In this document: piece after piece, positions 44,290 through 56,259 of the stretch
Position numbering within the stretch: position 1 is the stretch's first letter
How the letters are laid out: each line of letters opens with the position of its first letter
Assembly (NCBI RefSeq): GCF_905220365.1
Contig: NC_061136.1
Coordinates: 6,427,702 to 6,491,701 of the forward strand
Source of the DNA: Vanessa cardui
Lineage: Eukaryota > Arthropoda > Insecta > Lepidoptera > Nymphalidae
Reading direction: 5' to 3'
Length of the DNA stretch: 64,000 nt
Position numbers and translations under genes: made by a program
Notes under the pieces: generated by a model
Seen by the model: only the letters and a program-made list of their open reading frames with translations
Told to the model about the DNA's origin: nothing
The model's database searches: none

Positions 44290-45790
44290 ATTCAAATTGT
44301 CTCAAGTTCTTAAATGCGATTCGATTGTGTGTGCGTGCAAGTGTGTTCGGACCAGAGGCAGCTCGAGGTCAAGGCGTTCAATACTCTTCCAAATTCTGTC
44401 CTTTCAGACACGCCTCAACTCGGGGCATACAGGCTTGCTCTTTGTATGCTACGGACAAATTCAGGCTGTTAGTTTTTCAAAGGTTCTTCGTTATGCATGT
44501 TCGCTTAGCTTGAACTATTTGAGCGTAGATATAGCTCTGAAATTTAGTTTCTTGTTCAGTTTCAAACGTGATTTTGTAGTTACAAGTTTACATTGTATTT
44601 TATATTTTGATGTACAGGTTCACTCCGTAACAAACTAAAATAAAACACGTGTCATTTTTCGCGCCATATTGTGCGGCATGTAAAACTCTGACCGCGGTGA
44701 GCGCTATACCTCATACACGAGTGGCTCTTTAGCGGTTCAGAAAAAGGTGAGCTAAGCGTGGCGACAGTGTTCGACTACGAGAAGCCTCTAATTCTTACGC
44801 ACCCTAATGTCGGCTATGCACGCATGCTTTTGTTCGTGATAAGTGCTTATTAAGTACTTATAAATATTTATTCTGTTACTACTCGTTCAGCTTTTTATGT
44901 ATTGTTAGAATTGTCCAATATTTGCAATATGAATCGAAAACGTTTTGTACTCAAAGAACTTTATTTAAATGAATAACTTAAGCATATATCAAAAACTTTG
45001 GACATTTTGTCCAGTTAGTTTCGACGTGATTTATCGTAATATTGCTTTGAAACTAATGTATAATATATTAAGCTATTGCTAAACTTAAGTACTTATTATC
45101 AACGTGTATTATTTATTATTTTGTGGTTGCGTGTTTAGGGCGAGATTTTATTTTCTGATATTTCTTTTTGTGAAGGTTGACAGTAATGATTTATCTCTGA
45201 TTCTATTTTGTGTTCATAAAATAGATACAGAGCTAAGTTAATTCTAGTAAATACTACTAATAATAAGTTACTTATCTCATCACGTTTATATTGCTGAGCT
45301 GATTAAGGCGAAATTTTAATACGAGTATGCTAGTTTTTTAATTAATCCCTCGACAGAGAAATAAAAATAGGGGGTAAATTTCACTGTAAAATTGCTGACT
45401 TTATTAAAAAATTTGTATATTCTATGAGTAGCTATAAAATCTGTATTCATTTATAAAAGACAAAAACTTTATGCAAGATCATTTGTGTGTTTCTTAACTG
45501 ATTCACACACATCCGTATTCAATTAAAATAAAGATAAAGAACAAATGAAGATCGATGCATTATCGTGATTTCGTTCCAAAAGGGCTTAAAATTAGATGTC
45601 TAGGTTATTAAGCACTAGACGTTTCATTATGAATACGAAATATTTTATGAGGATTACGTGCGGCGCATCCATTAGTGTGACAATAGCTACCGGCATAATC
45701 TGCGCCCGTCTCATTAATTTAACACCTGTCTTCACCGTTGTGCGCGCTAAACTTCATGAGACGACTGATCACTCATTCGGTTAAGAATAA
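44290..45790. other. GC-richer unique region, possible exon or regulatory DNA
   Basis: 44320-44480, 44640-44830 and 45640-45770 have clearly more balanced composition than the flanks and match none of the repeat families here. 44297-44638 (113 codons) and 45596-45784 (62 codons) are open but unrecognised. A possible splice acceptor (GATGTACAG at about 44618) and donor (AAAAAGGTGAGC at about 44750) bracket ~130 bp. No gene is claimed. Confidence 0.3.
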
Positions 45791-45799
45791 TTTATTCCT

Positions 45800-47205
45800 T
45801 ATTTTATTTCATATAAAATATCAGAGATAAGATTTAATACATTCGGTGTAAAAATTAATTATTCTTACATTTTGGAGATGCTTACTTTTTAGTATCCTTA
45901 TTGTCGTATAAAAAATACGATCAATAATTTAATGTATTTGATCTTCTTTGATTTCTTTTATATATTAGTTACTTACGCAGCTTTACCTATGGAAATTTTA
46001 GCTTGTGAATATGAGAGTACATATGCACAGTCAGGGTAAGAATACCATCGTCAGTTTTCAAATTCACTTCTTTATCAAACCGTAAACTATTAGTCTCTTT
46101 TGAAACTAAAGCACTAAACTGACATTGCATATAAAATTAAACTTACATAGTATAACTTACTTGGTTCAAAATAGTGTAACGTCTTCGGACTACTAGTTTT
46201 CATCAACATGAAACCTTTAAATGGCGTAATTAGGCGTTACAAATTCAAATTAGATATGATATCTTCTACTGAATTATCAAAATATGTCTGTCGGTGTCCT
46301 ATTTTTTTTCTCAATCGATAAAGCAGAAGGTGAAAAACTTTCCTTAGCCCGACAGTACTCATACACAGACGCAGATAATGCAAATCGTTATAGCTTTTTC
46401 TTAAAGCTTGTTTTACAAATACCTTTATTTCCAGCATAAATGTTATTGCTAATAAACTAGAATTTGCTTCAAGCCTCAAGGGTCAAGTTTATTTTGAATA
46501 TTGAAAGAATTATTAAAAAGGTTCAGTAAAAAAAGTATAGAAAATTGTATAGACAAAAAAGTTTTGTGGCAAATGACAATTATTGCTAGATTTATAAGTA
46601 TACAAATACATAACTGAGAATTTAACTTAAATAATTTATATTTAATGTTTTTAAAATAAAACGAGGTCGTTTAATAAATTAAAAACTTTTTGATAAATAC
46701 CATACGATGATATGCTCAGAAACTTTATGAAACAAGCGAATTGATAGCTTTAACTTTTGACTTTTTAAAATAATACCCACAAACTTTTGGTAATTTTATC
46801 GAGTAATGCAAATTAAACCTTATTATCATTATGTTTAATAGCAAGTTAGCAATTTATGAAATTCGTGACTTATCTCTGAACAGCTAGAATAATCAAATTA
46901 ACATCAGCCTTTACGCAAATTCATCTTTAAATTTCAACATTGTGTGTGCAAAGATATACAGATTAGGAAACAAATTGTTAAACGTACTCCTGAAAAATAT
47001 TTATTTTAAAAAGTTTCAAAAACGATATTAATATGCTTATGAGCATACATAACGCAACCTTTTTGCTATAATACCTCTTTCAGGGGCTAATATTTATGAG
47101 TTGCACAGATAAAATTTGGATTAGTATTGAGTTAGGTTCATTTATACCAATTGACACTTTTAAAACGAAATAAAAGAATCGTGTAAACAGTATTGATGCC
47201 TTGGT
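45800..47205. other. Unassigned AT-rich DNA
   Basis: No supported gene; an 80-codon minus frame (46237-46479) is not recognised. Confidence 0.45.
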
Positions 47206-47212
47206 ACAATCA

Positions 47213-47395
47213 TTTATCATCATAATCATAATTTCAACCGGATGACGTCTACTGCTGGACAAAGGTCTCCTCAAAAATCTCTACAAATGGCGGTCTTGCG
47301 CTACTCGCATCCGGTGGGTTCCCGCGACCCTCATCAGACCGTCGGTCCACCTTGTAGGGGGTCTGTCCAAACTGCGTATTCCGTATAGTGTTTGC
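47213..47395 (-). pseudogene. RTE-type LINE C-terminus and tail
   Basis: The minus strand reads TRWTDGLMRVAGTHRMRVAQ then DR, a stop, and after a frameshift a QQ(W)T-like end. This corresponds to the RWSDD.VKVAGSRWM.AAQDR block common at the end of lepidopteran RTE polyproteins, followed by a tail of ATTATGATTATGATGAT. It is decayed and 5'-truncated. Confidence 0.7.
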
Positions 47396-47449
47396 GACTC
47401 GAGAATTTGATTTGATTTAATTTGATTCGATTATTGAAATTAAATCGAA

Positions 47450-47740
47450 TTTAAGCCGAAAGGCCGCCCAGTGGTTAGAAAGCGTGTCTCTTAACCGCTT
47501 ATTGCGGGTTCATACCAAGGCAAGCACCACTGAATACTCATGTGCTTAATTTGTGTTTATAATTCATCTCGTGGGAATCTGCATGTGTCTAATTTCATAG
47601 ATGCTCTACCACATGTGCATTCCACTAACCCACATTGGAATAGCGTAGTGAAATACGTTCCAAACCTTCTCCTCAAAGGGAACGTTTGCCCAGCAGTGGT
47701 AAATTTACAGACTGTTGCTTTTGTTGTTAAACCAAAATGA
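47450..47740 (+). mobile_element. tRNA-derived SINE family C, near full length
   Basis: Box A CCGCCCAGTGG (47464-47474) and box B GGTTCATACCA (47507-47517), then TTTGTGTTTATAATTCATCT, GCATGTGTCTAATTTCATAG, ACCACATGTGCATTCCACTA, AACCTTCTCCTCAAAGGGAA and a 3' end near AGACTGTTGCTTTTGTTG. Overlapping open frames on both strands are by-products. Confidence 0.8.
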
Positions 47741-47744
47741 AGTT

Positions 47745-48240
47745 GCGGTGGGCGGGACACAAAACTTATATAAATAACAATATCGCACTAATCGCATAAA
47801 ATAACTTTACATTAAAAACAAAATGACATAAGCAACACTAATAAGTTTTAATTTAATCGGTAATAAGTATAAATGTTTTTCGTAGCGGACGTGATGTATG
47901 TTCTGTTAAGGTTTTCTTCCATTTAATTACACGCTCCGTAGGAAAACACCAATAGTCTGCGGTGAATGGTTCATGTAATTCAAGATTTATTCTACCTTAG
48001 TAATACATTGGATAATTCCAACGTGATTTGTTTTAATTTGTTGCTTATAAGTTATAAAATAATTTTGAAATGTAAGAGAAATATTTTTAAAATTATTGTT
48101 AGAATTGAAATAGGGACTCATTGTATTTAGATTTATATGAATATTTATTTATTTGATATGTATTGATAATATAATTTATTAATTGATGTATAATTTGTGT
48201 ATCTTATATTTATATTTATTTCATAGTTTTAATAATAAAC
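47745..48240. other. Unassigned AT-rich DNA
   Basis: No gene or repeat recognised. Confidence 0.5.
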
Positions 48241-48243
48241 TCA

Positions 48244-48435
48244 TATTATTTTATTTATTAGTAGAGCACCACCCACCTTATATTCTATGACCTATCCTAC
48301 ACCGCTGTCTGGAAGAGATCGCTATGTAGCGATAAGGTAGCAAAAATTGTTCGCCTGTTCTATCAAGGCCAAATCTATGTTATATTTATTTTTATTTCTC
48401 AGTTTGGTGTACAAAAAAAAGAATAAATGAAATAA
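48244..48435 (+). mobile_element. LINE 3'-UTR repeat family E, plus copy
   Basis: CACCGCTGTCTGGAAGAGAT, CGCTATGTAGCGATAAGGTA with a 7 bp stem around TG, then a tail of A8GAATAAATGAAATAAATAA type. It shows the family in its transcribed orientation. Confidence 0.65.
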
Positions 48436-48810
48436 ATAAATAGGGAATTGAGCTAGAATACCTACTTACACACTTTAATACACAATACTACTAATATTTT
48501 TTTTTCAAAATGAAAATTTAAACAATTGACTTAGTGACTCATTATTCTGTTGTAAGCAATTAAACGTCCAGAAACTTGGTTACATAAAAACAAATTGTAA
48601 TGATCCATTGGGATTAACAGTGACTAGACGAAAAACTGTAAGTCTTATCTCATCTATCCACAACTTTTCAGATACATTGGGTAGGAAAATAACGATTACT
48701 TCATTTTACTAGTTGTCGTTCAAGACTTTGCTTGCTTTATAAAAGTAGGTTGGCAGGTGCTTGGCATTAAAATTTAGCTTTGTACTGCTTTGAAGTTCAA
48801 GTTTGCATCA

Positions 48811-48837
48811 GAGAGACAGAGAGAGAGAGAGAGAAAG
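48811..48837. repeat. (GA)n microsatellite
   Basis: GAGAGACAGAGAGAGAGAGA and further units to 48837. Confidence 0.9.
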
Positions 48838-48994
48838 ATCAAGAAACAGGCAGAGATTAATTATTTAAAAACTCTATTTGAAGGTTATTATTGTCAATTA
48901 TTATTTTTATTAGAGTTGTTTTTGTATACATTTGTCATTTGAATAACAAATAATACTTATACGTGTTAATAGTAAATTGAAGTTCGATATAGCC

Positions 48995-49135
48995 CTCTCT
49001 CTGTTTTATCCGGCCCTAACAAAGTTATATAACCGGACGCCCGCTGATAAGGAAACCGGATACGGTATCTCCATAGTTACAGCGAGAGGCTGAATTTTAT
49101 CGACGTTTCGAGAGTTGACTACAGAATGTATCGTA
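48995..49135 (+). repeat. Dispersed repeat N with three CCGG boxes, copy 2
   Basis: CCGG at 49010, 49033 and 49056, exactly 23 bp apart as in copy 1 at 26.4 kb. Shared blocks: CTAACAAAG, TAACCGGA, TGATARGGAAACCGGAT and CGACGTTTCGA. Confidence 0.55.
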
Positions 49136-49342
49136 TTGATATATAAATCGGTTTATAATATTATACGTATACATATATAATATACCAGACACACACATTT
49201 TGATTTTAGTGATTATTTCTACAACATCAGTATTACATATATTGTCTATATTCCCTAACATAAAACTGGAGTCTCGTTTCAAATACGTATAATTTTGTTT
49301 CAAAGTTATGTTTAATAGACATTGATAGCATTTATACGTACA

Positions 49343-49615
49343 ATGTATATTTCCCACTGTTGGGCTAAGGCCTCCTCTCTTTATGAAGAGAATATTCCAC
49401 CATGCTGCCTCAGAGGGGGTTGGTGCATTAACATTTTGCAATTTTTTTTTGAAATTAGACACATGCAAAGTTTCCTCCTGTCTTCATCGCCAAGCTCGAA
49501 ATTAAATATAAAATACAAATTAAGCATTTGAAAATTTAGTAGAGCTTCCCTACGCTTGAATTAGCAATCATTGGTAAAGATAAATGCTCTCTAACCACTG
49601 GGCCATCTCGGCTAT
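49343..49615 (-). mobile_element. tRNA-derived SINE family C, near full length
   Basis: Plus strand: GTATATTTCCCACTGTTGGG, CTAAGGCCTCCTCTCTTTAT, GAAATTAGACACATGCAAAG, and at the end CTCTAACCACTGGGCCATCT, the complement of an intact box A. Box B is degraded. Confidence 0.75.
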
Positions 49616-50180
49616 ATGAAATTTAACACGTCTTAAAAAATACCACTTGGAATTCTTTAATACTTTCCTCGGTAAAATAACGTGTAAACAACATAACACC
49701 ATTGACCTGTTTACTTACGCCGAGCCACACTATTGTAGTAATCTTTTGTGATTTTCTCACTCAACTTGAACACTAAAGTCATTGTATATAGCCGGGCTAT
49801 AATAGTACATGCCTTATCTTTTAAAGCTATTGAAAAAGCTATTAAAGCAAGTTTCTTTGTAGCACGTGGGATAAAATAACGTGAAAAGTATTTTGTTAGC
49901 ACCTCGTAACAGAGCGTATCATGGAAGAGGCATGGCGATTAATAAGATTAACATCAGTTAAAAGTTTAATTGTATTACTTTTGTTAAATACTTTCATACT
50001 AATAAATGAAGCTTGGAAAATGTCATTATGTTTCATAGAATATAAGGAGAAAATAAGACTGTTCGATACATGCTTACTATTAATTGAATTAAATTGAAAA
50101 TATAAAAGTATTTTTTTGTTTGTAGGATTAATTATCATACCATTTCTGCTTTATGTTTATCTGTGAGTTTTTCTCTCACT

Positions 50181-50215
50181 TCCTGCGGCTCTGAACGTTC
50201 ACTCGAACCGCAGGA
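50181..50215. repeat. GC-rich 11 bp stem-loop with palindromic loop
   Basis: TCCTGCGGCTC (50181-50191) pairs with GAACCGCAGGA (50205-50215) with one mismatch; the loop contains the palindrome TGAACGTTCA (50192-50201). Confidence 0.75.
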
Positions 50216-50219
50216 TTAA

Positions 50220-51205
50220 ATATCACACGCTAAGTATGAAGAATATTAGCTTACTCATAGCGTTGCTGTAGCGAGCTTAAGATAAAATTATAGTGTGGTG
50301 TACTTTGAGCAACAATATGACATTTTTGCTTAAAACAACATTAAGTTATTTTATAAAATGTTCCTTTTATTTATTTTGAATTACATTTGGGAATAAATTA
50401 TAGTTAACATTATTTACTGTGTGTTTTATCACGACACGAATTTCCGATCATACATGTAAAATAAGGGAAACTGTTAAAATATTTTCAAAAGAAATAATAT
50501 TTTTAAATATATTACTTCTTTTGAAAATAAATATTTATAAAGATGTTAAAACATAGGTTGTAAGAGCATTTCGTAAAGTATGAATTGAGATTTCAATTAT
50601 TGATTATTCGATTCTGAATCAAAAATATAATTCGATTATTTAAAAATAGAATCGGATAATTTAAAATATTAAATTATTTTACAAATACTAAAACGGAATT
50701 AATATAGAAAATATTTCATACCGTTTCCTGGTTTTCTTAGAAGTTTTTTTAATGATCTTAAAGAGGAGCGAAGTGAATGCACCATTCCTATAAAATTTCA
50801 TTCCTCAAAGTGATTGCTCTTGCAGGCAGCTTTATTTTTTTTTATTATTTGACTCTAGATGTAACATTACTTTATATTATAATTATTAAATAAATGAGAT
50901 ATTATGAGGTTATACTGAATTTATACTTTACCATACATATTTAAAAAAAACAACAATATTACAGATTGTTAAATTATTATAATCATACAAACAGTCTATT
51001 TATAACATAATTTTTTTTAATGAATTTGTAATTTCACTTGGAAAGTTCACTCGGAGTATGTTTTAATTATCTTATGATAAGATTGAAACAGATTAAATCA
51101 AATTAAGTATAGAAATAGCTTTATTCAAAATAACGTGATGGTGAAGTGTAGACTAAGCCTTCACCGCCGAGCCTAAAATAAATTATGAGTATCAATTAAC
51201 AAATG
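50220..51205. other. Unassigned AT-rich DNA with a 13 bp inverted repeat
   Basis: ATTTTCAAAAGAA (50481-50493) and TTCTTTTGAAAAT (50516-50528) form a hairpin. A short family C scrap may lie at 51148-51200 (CTTCACCGCCGAG then AAATAAATTATGAG). Confidence 0.5.
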
Positions 51206-51211
51206 ACTTAC

Positions 51212-51435
51212 TAGGTAGTAGAGCTCGTCTGAGTAGCTACACAGTCTATTCTACCGCCAAGAGTAGTACTTTGTATGAATGTGTTTCGGTTTGAAGGGTG
51301 ACTGAACCAGTGTAAAAACAGAAACAAGGTACATAATTTCTTAAGTTCCAAGGATGGAGGTGCATTGAAGATGTAAAGAGTAATAATACACTTATCGTCA
51401 GGTGATATCTTTGTCCACTTGCCTATCCCGGCTAA
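51212..51435 (+). mobile_element. Family B retroposon, diverged
   Basis: TAGTAGAGCTCGTCTGAGTA, TTCTACCGCCAAGAGTAGTA, TGTGTTTCGGTTTGAAGGGT and TTCCAAGGATGGAGGTGCAT keep the family order. Confidence 0.65.
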
Positions 51436-51824
51436 AGCCACGACTTGAGTTTAAGATTCTCAAATGTTATTCACTTCGACTTACACCTATATATATGTGA
51501 ATTGTATCGAAGTTACAGAAAAGCAAGGAGTATACACAGAACCCTGTAATGAGTATAATTGCCTTCCATTTTTGTGAATGTCCCAAAGTTCCGACAAAAT
51601 TGCTTCCGTAGTATAAAAAAAAAGAAATGCCTGCTATGATTTTCTAATAAGCTTCGTTAATAAAATGTTTTGTTTTATATAAAAGGAAATAATATTTCGT
51701 TGAATTAAAATTAATAACGTTGATGGAAGTAATTATGTAAGAATTGTTTTCTTGTTAAAATTTGTTTTTCTTGTCAAAACAAATTCGACCTGAAACATAA
51801 GGGATGCAGCAGTGTATCGATTAA

Positions 51825-52010
51825 GAGACTGTGTCAATGTAGCTACAGGAACAATGAACGAAATATTGGTATTTAATTGGTATGTGGTTCCATACATCCA
51901 TATATCTTAGGAATTTGGAACATGTTGGTGATGCAAGTAGTAATTTTAAGATTTCTTACAGCTCGCTCATTAGACTCTCCACTTCGCTATAAGAAATGGG
52001 CCATATAATA
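51825..52010 (+). mobile_element. Family B retroposon, old copy
   Basis: GACTGTGTCAATGTAGCTAC, AGGAACAATGAACGAAATAT, GGAACATGTTGGTGATGCAA and TTCTTACAGCTCGCTCATTA are in the right order; the right end reads AATGGGCCATATA. Confidence 0.5.
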
Positions 52011-52020
52011 AATAAATATT

Positions 52021-52330
52021 GGACAACATCACATACATTACTGTGATTCCAATGTAAACCATGTAAGGAATACTTAATATTTCTTACAGCGTCATTGTCT
52101 ATGGGTGATGGTGACCACTTACCATCAGGTGGCCCTTATGCTCTTCCGCCAACCTATACCATAAAAAAAGCACTAGTGTTATGGAAAATCAGAAGTAACA
52201 ACGGTCCACAAACACCCAGATCCAAGACAATATAGAAAACTAATGAATTTTCTACATCGACCCGCTCAGGAATCGAACCCGGGTCCCCGGAGTGGCGTAA
52301 TCGGTATACACACTACTCGACCACGGAGTT
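52021..52330 (-). mobile_element. tRNA-derived SINE family A, split by family B
   Basis: Minus-strand SINE with box B (complement of 52269-52279, GGTTCGATTCC) and box A-like TGGTCGAGTAG (complement of 52313-52323). The distal part (GGACAACATCACATACATTA) is separated from the rest at 52058-52169 by a family B insertion. Confidence 0.8.
52058..52169 (+). mobile_element. Family B retroposon, 5'-truncated, nested in a SINE
   Basis: ATGTAAGGAATACTTAATAT, CTTACAGCGTCATTGTCTAT, CATCAGGTGGCCCTTATGCT, CCGCCAACCTATACCATA and a seven-A tail. About 105 bp. It must be younger than the SINE it interrupts. Confidence 0.8.
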
Positions 52331-52574
52331 CATCAAATAATATACTAATGGTATGAGTTGTTTATTCACAAAAACTGCTGTGTAAATAATTGTAGTAACT
52401 AATTTTCTTGGTTTTGTACCTACATTCGATATTCAAATTATATTAACATAACTTATGTTCATAAAACCAATTATACCGCATATTTTTTAAACGTTCATAC
52501 TTTAAATCATGTTAAAGCATGTTCGGTCTATGGTTATAACTTTTAAAGCTCTACCGATTGAGGGGTGTACTTTA

Positions 52575-52690
52575 AAAGGAGCCTCGAGCAACTAAAAGCT
52601 TTTCCGAGGTTGTATTGAACTATTGACAAACCACTTGATGTCGAAGGAAGCGTTTACTTTGGTAAGATGTCAAGTAAAACGCACACCGAG
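52575..52690 (+). repeat. Dispersed repeat M, copy 2
   Basis: Partner of 9000-9118: GCCTCGAGCAACTAAAAGCT, TTTTCCGAGGTTGTATTGAA, CTATTGACAAACCACTTGAT, TTTGGTAAGATGTCAAGTAA. Confidence 0.5.
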
Positions 52691-53027
52691 AACATTCTTT
52701 TGTAGGTAATTCGTTCACTATCAGGCTATATATAGTTTTTACTTTACTGGTAAAATTATTATAATTCAATTCTTATAAATTAAATTCATTATTATTTTTG
52801 GAAAGAACAGTTTCATATACAAATAACTTTACAAAGATTTTGGTAGCATAGATTTATAATTGTCCAGGTAGATTTGATGAGTAGAGTTTATTTTTATAGT
52901 TCAGTTGTAAATTATTTTTTGCCAAATCAATACATAAAATAATATTTGCTGTGAAATATATTCTTTATCCTATAATTAAACTATTTGTGTATAACAAGTG
53001 AGATTGTTTATGACTTACCAAAATATT

Positions 53028-53318
53028 ATTTTTTTATGGTATAGGTTGGCGGACGAGTATACGGGCCTCCTGATGGTAAGTGGTCACCATCACCCATAGA
53101 CAATGGAGCTGTAAGAAATATTAACTATTCCTTACATCATCAATGTGCCACCAACCTTGGGAACTAAGATGTTATGTCCCTCGTGCCTGTAGTTACACTG
53201 GCTCACTCACCCTTCAAACCGGAACACAACAATACTGAGTACTGTTGCTTGGAGGTAGAATAACTGATGGGTGGGTGGTACCTACCCAGACGAGCTTGCA
53301 CAAGGCCCTACCACCAAG
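53028..53318 (-). mobile_element. Family B poly(A) retroposon, near full length
   Basis: T-run, TATGGTATAGGTTGGCGGAC, CCTCCTGATGGTAAGTGGTC, TTCAAACCGGAACACAACAA, GGTACCTACCCAGACGAGCT and 5' end GGCCCTACCACCAAG. About 290 bp; with 16409-16699 and 31278-31538 it defines the consensus. Confidence 0.8.
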
Positions 53319-53324
53319 AAATTC

Positions 53325-54445
53325 AAAAGACAAAATATAATAAGTTGATGCTGTGATATAGTAAATATTACACAGATATACTCGCTTGGATGATATTGAT
53401 CGCAATACATTAAAACCTACAGCTAAATATGAATGAATTACTTCTTTCTGTTGTCGTTGTGTTCAGTGAAAATGCAGGCTTAAAAGTATCTTATTACAAA
53501 ATGTCCGTACAGCTACAAGACAAAAGTGCAACCTTTATCTGTTTTAGATATTCGATAAATTTAAACAAACCTTTGAATTTGTTACGTTAAAGCTTTGACG
53601 CTTGAATTTTCAGCTTGAGTAAATAAAATAAAATTGTTTTGTTTAAAATAACACAAAGGACAATCTATATTTCTTGTAAGCACTTAATACAAGGAGGATA
53701 TATCGATCGGATTTTTTTATCGTAACTGCAAATATTTGAATATTTTGGAATTGTTGCAATTAATTTTGCTTGATAATCTGTATGTTTGTAATTACTAGTA
53801 TAGTAGTATTATTTAACCAAGGAGGATATATGAATATGGTTTAGTTCATAGTTCGCTTAACTTGTGTTAAATAATTATGATAATTTATTACATGTTTTTT
53901 GTGTTGGTGAATTTAAAAAAGTAGTGTTCCTACTTTCTGGCGTCGTATCCAAATTGATGTCAAGTTTTTCAAGTACACGTAAAAGTTCAAGTATGGTGTA
54001 CTTGTAATTAAAATACGAATTTCTTGCTTACCTCACAAAAGAAAGTGTTACACAATTCATGTTGTGCATTTAAATTATATATTTCACATTGCTTAATTTG
54101 AAATAAAGTGTGAAAATAATTTGTTTAGACATTATGTACGAGTAATTAATAATTATTTATCAACTTTCTCAAATCGTACCTAGAATACATTTATGAATGA
54201 GATCACTATATTAAGTGTGAACCCTTGTAGCAAAAGGTCATAATACAACCAAAAAAATGAAAATGAACATAATAACTCAAAAATATTTAGTCAATTACTA
54301 CTACTTACTCATAGGTATATTCCAAAAAAAGTTTGTTCGTGATAATTAAGGTTTTATACGAAGGTTATAATATATTTAACTTAGTGCTTTTATAAAGATA
54401 TTATATAACAATCCCAAACAAATACCTATTATATTTATTTATAGT
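53325..54445. other. Unassigned AT-rich DNA
   Basis: No gene or repeat recognised. The motif AAGGAGGATATAT occurs twice, 125 bp apart (53692 and 53819). Confidence 0.5.
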
Positions 54446-54449
54446 TAAT

Positions 54450-54552
54450 ATTATTGCGCACGAGCACAATGCATCTTAGTTAAATATACAATAAGTAACA
54501 GACACACAAAGGCCGTCTTATCGCTACAGCGATCTCTTCCTGGCAACCATTG
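54450..54552 (-). mobile_element. LINE 3'-UTR repeat family E, fragment
   Basis: Complement contains AGGAAGAGATCGCTGTAGCG, ATAAGACGGCCTTTGTGTGT and a T-rich 3' part. Same family as 10.44 and 48.24 kb. Confidence 0.6.
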
Positions 54553-54659
54553 TGACAGAAACTTAACTATAAGAATTAAAAATGTAGAGTAGTGTAAGTT
54601 CAGACATTTACTAAATACCAAACTAAGCAAACATAGCATACAGTACCTATTTTTGATTC

Positions 54660-56255
54660 ATATTTTTATATATTTAAGGACTTAATTTTAATAATTATTG
54701 CCACAGATTCTATCATAAGTGCTTAATTCTTAATAAAATATAGAGATTAAATCTACAAGTTTTATTAAAATATTCAGATTATCGAATCGTTAAATATATA
54801 TGCATATATTTATAGTATTTTATTATTTGTAACTACACTAATTTACTTATTTAGATGCAATAATCCATCCAAATCATTCACCGTGAGTAATTTATACAAT
54901 AAATCTATAACCTAAAATGTTTATGCAGATGTTTTTCGCGTTTCAAACTATTACATAACATTTTCTCCAAATACACTCCTTGCACGTGATGCACTGAGAA
55001 GGATTTGTCATGCTTTAAAGCGCTCCATCGTATTGATAAGAGTATTAGCGGCGTGGGAAATAAAATCATCTGTGCAAGTGCAACTAATGCGATTTACGAA
55101 TAAATTTGAGAGACAATAAAGTATTTTTGCTTTTATATAAAGTTCTAAATTTAAAAAATTATCGTTCTACATCACGGACAAAATGTTTTAAAGCATGTAC
55201 TGATACTATACGGTGACTGTTTTATAATGTTTTCTTTTGTTATTTTAACTGTTATTGTTGATATTACTAAGAGTAACTCACTTTTATTTCAGTCGAGAAG
55301 TTTACAATAGAACGCATTGTTGCTTCACTTGTGGAGTTTTTCAACCAGATTGTTAAACCCGACCAATATTACAAGTGTTCAGTAAATTCAATGAATGTGT
55401 ATTTTTTTTTTGCTGATTTTCTGCGTTATTATCTGAATTTCTATTCATGCATAGCACGTTTATACGTTTGGCTCGGATTAAAGGTGGCCGATTTTATTGC
55501 TCACAAAAGCGCTTCCCATTCCGGCCTCGAACTGTGACTTAAGGAAAAGATCCCTCTATCTTCAAAGGCTGCTATTTGAATTGCTAATGGCTGATAACTA
55601 TGGCTATTTGAGTTTTGTCCCCCCGAGAAACTTTATCTTTCGCCCTTTATTTACTTCTTATGTTACGAATTAGAGAATCTGTAAAAGTTGAAACAAGTAA
55701 ACACAGAAATATTATCAAAAGTATAGGATTTGTTTTCTCATTTTTTTTCTGTATAAAAAAACATTCATTTCTTGTTATTGTAATTCTTAATTTCTAAATG
55801 TCATATATGCTATGTATCTGATATAGCAAAATATAAAATACTCACACTAACACTCCGTAGTTTAAGCCCCCTTATAAGACACTGCTCCTTCAAAGTTTGT
55901 CATGATCATCATAAGAACGATATAAAAGTAGTAACGGATGTAGTATAATAGCAGTAAGGTCATATGATATTTTATATATAATATTATTTTCATTAATCAT
56001 GTTTTGATTTATTTCCAAAAGAGCGTAATCATTTTCTTTCAGCCTTAAAAAGTCGGTCTGTGTTTTTATTTACGTCTATCTTAATTTAACTTATCTACAT
56101 ATCTTCATACCTAGTAGTATAATCTATTAATTAACACATTTCTATTGCTCGTTTTACATTCTTCATAAGCGTTCCCTAACTACCCTGCAGACTTTTATAA
56201 ATCATGCATTCGTAAAGTAAATAGTTAATTCATAAAATTGACGAGCATAATTTTC
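54660..56255. other. Unassigned AT-rich DNA
   Basis: Short open frames at 55331-55537 and 55615-55797 show no recognised features. Confidence 0.45.
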
Positions 56256-56259
56256 CGAG

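Noticed and set aside
47540..47760. Overlapping frames on both strands
   Set aside because: Both lie inside SINE family C.
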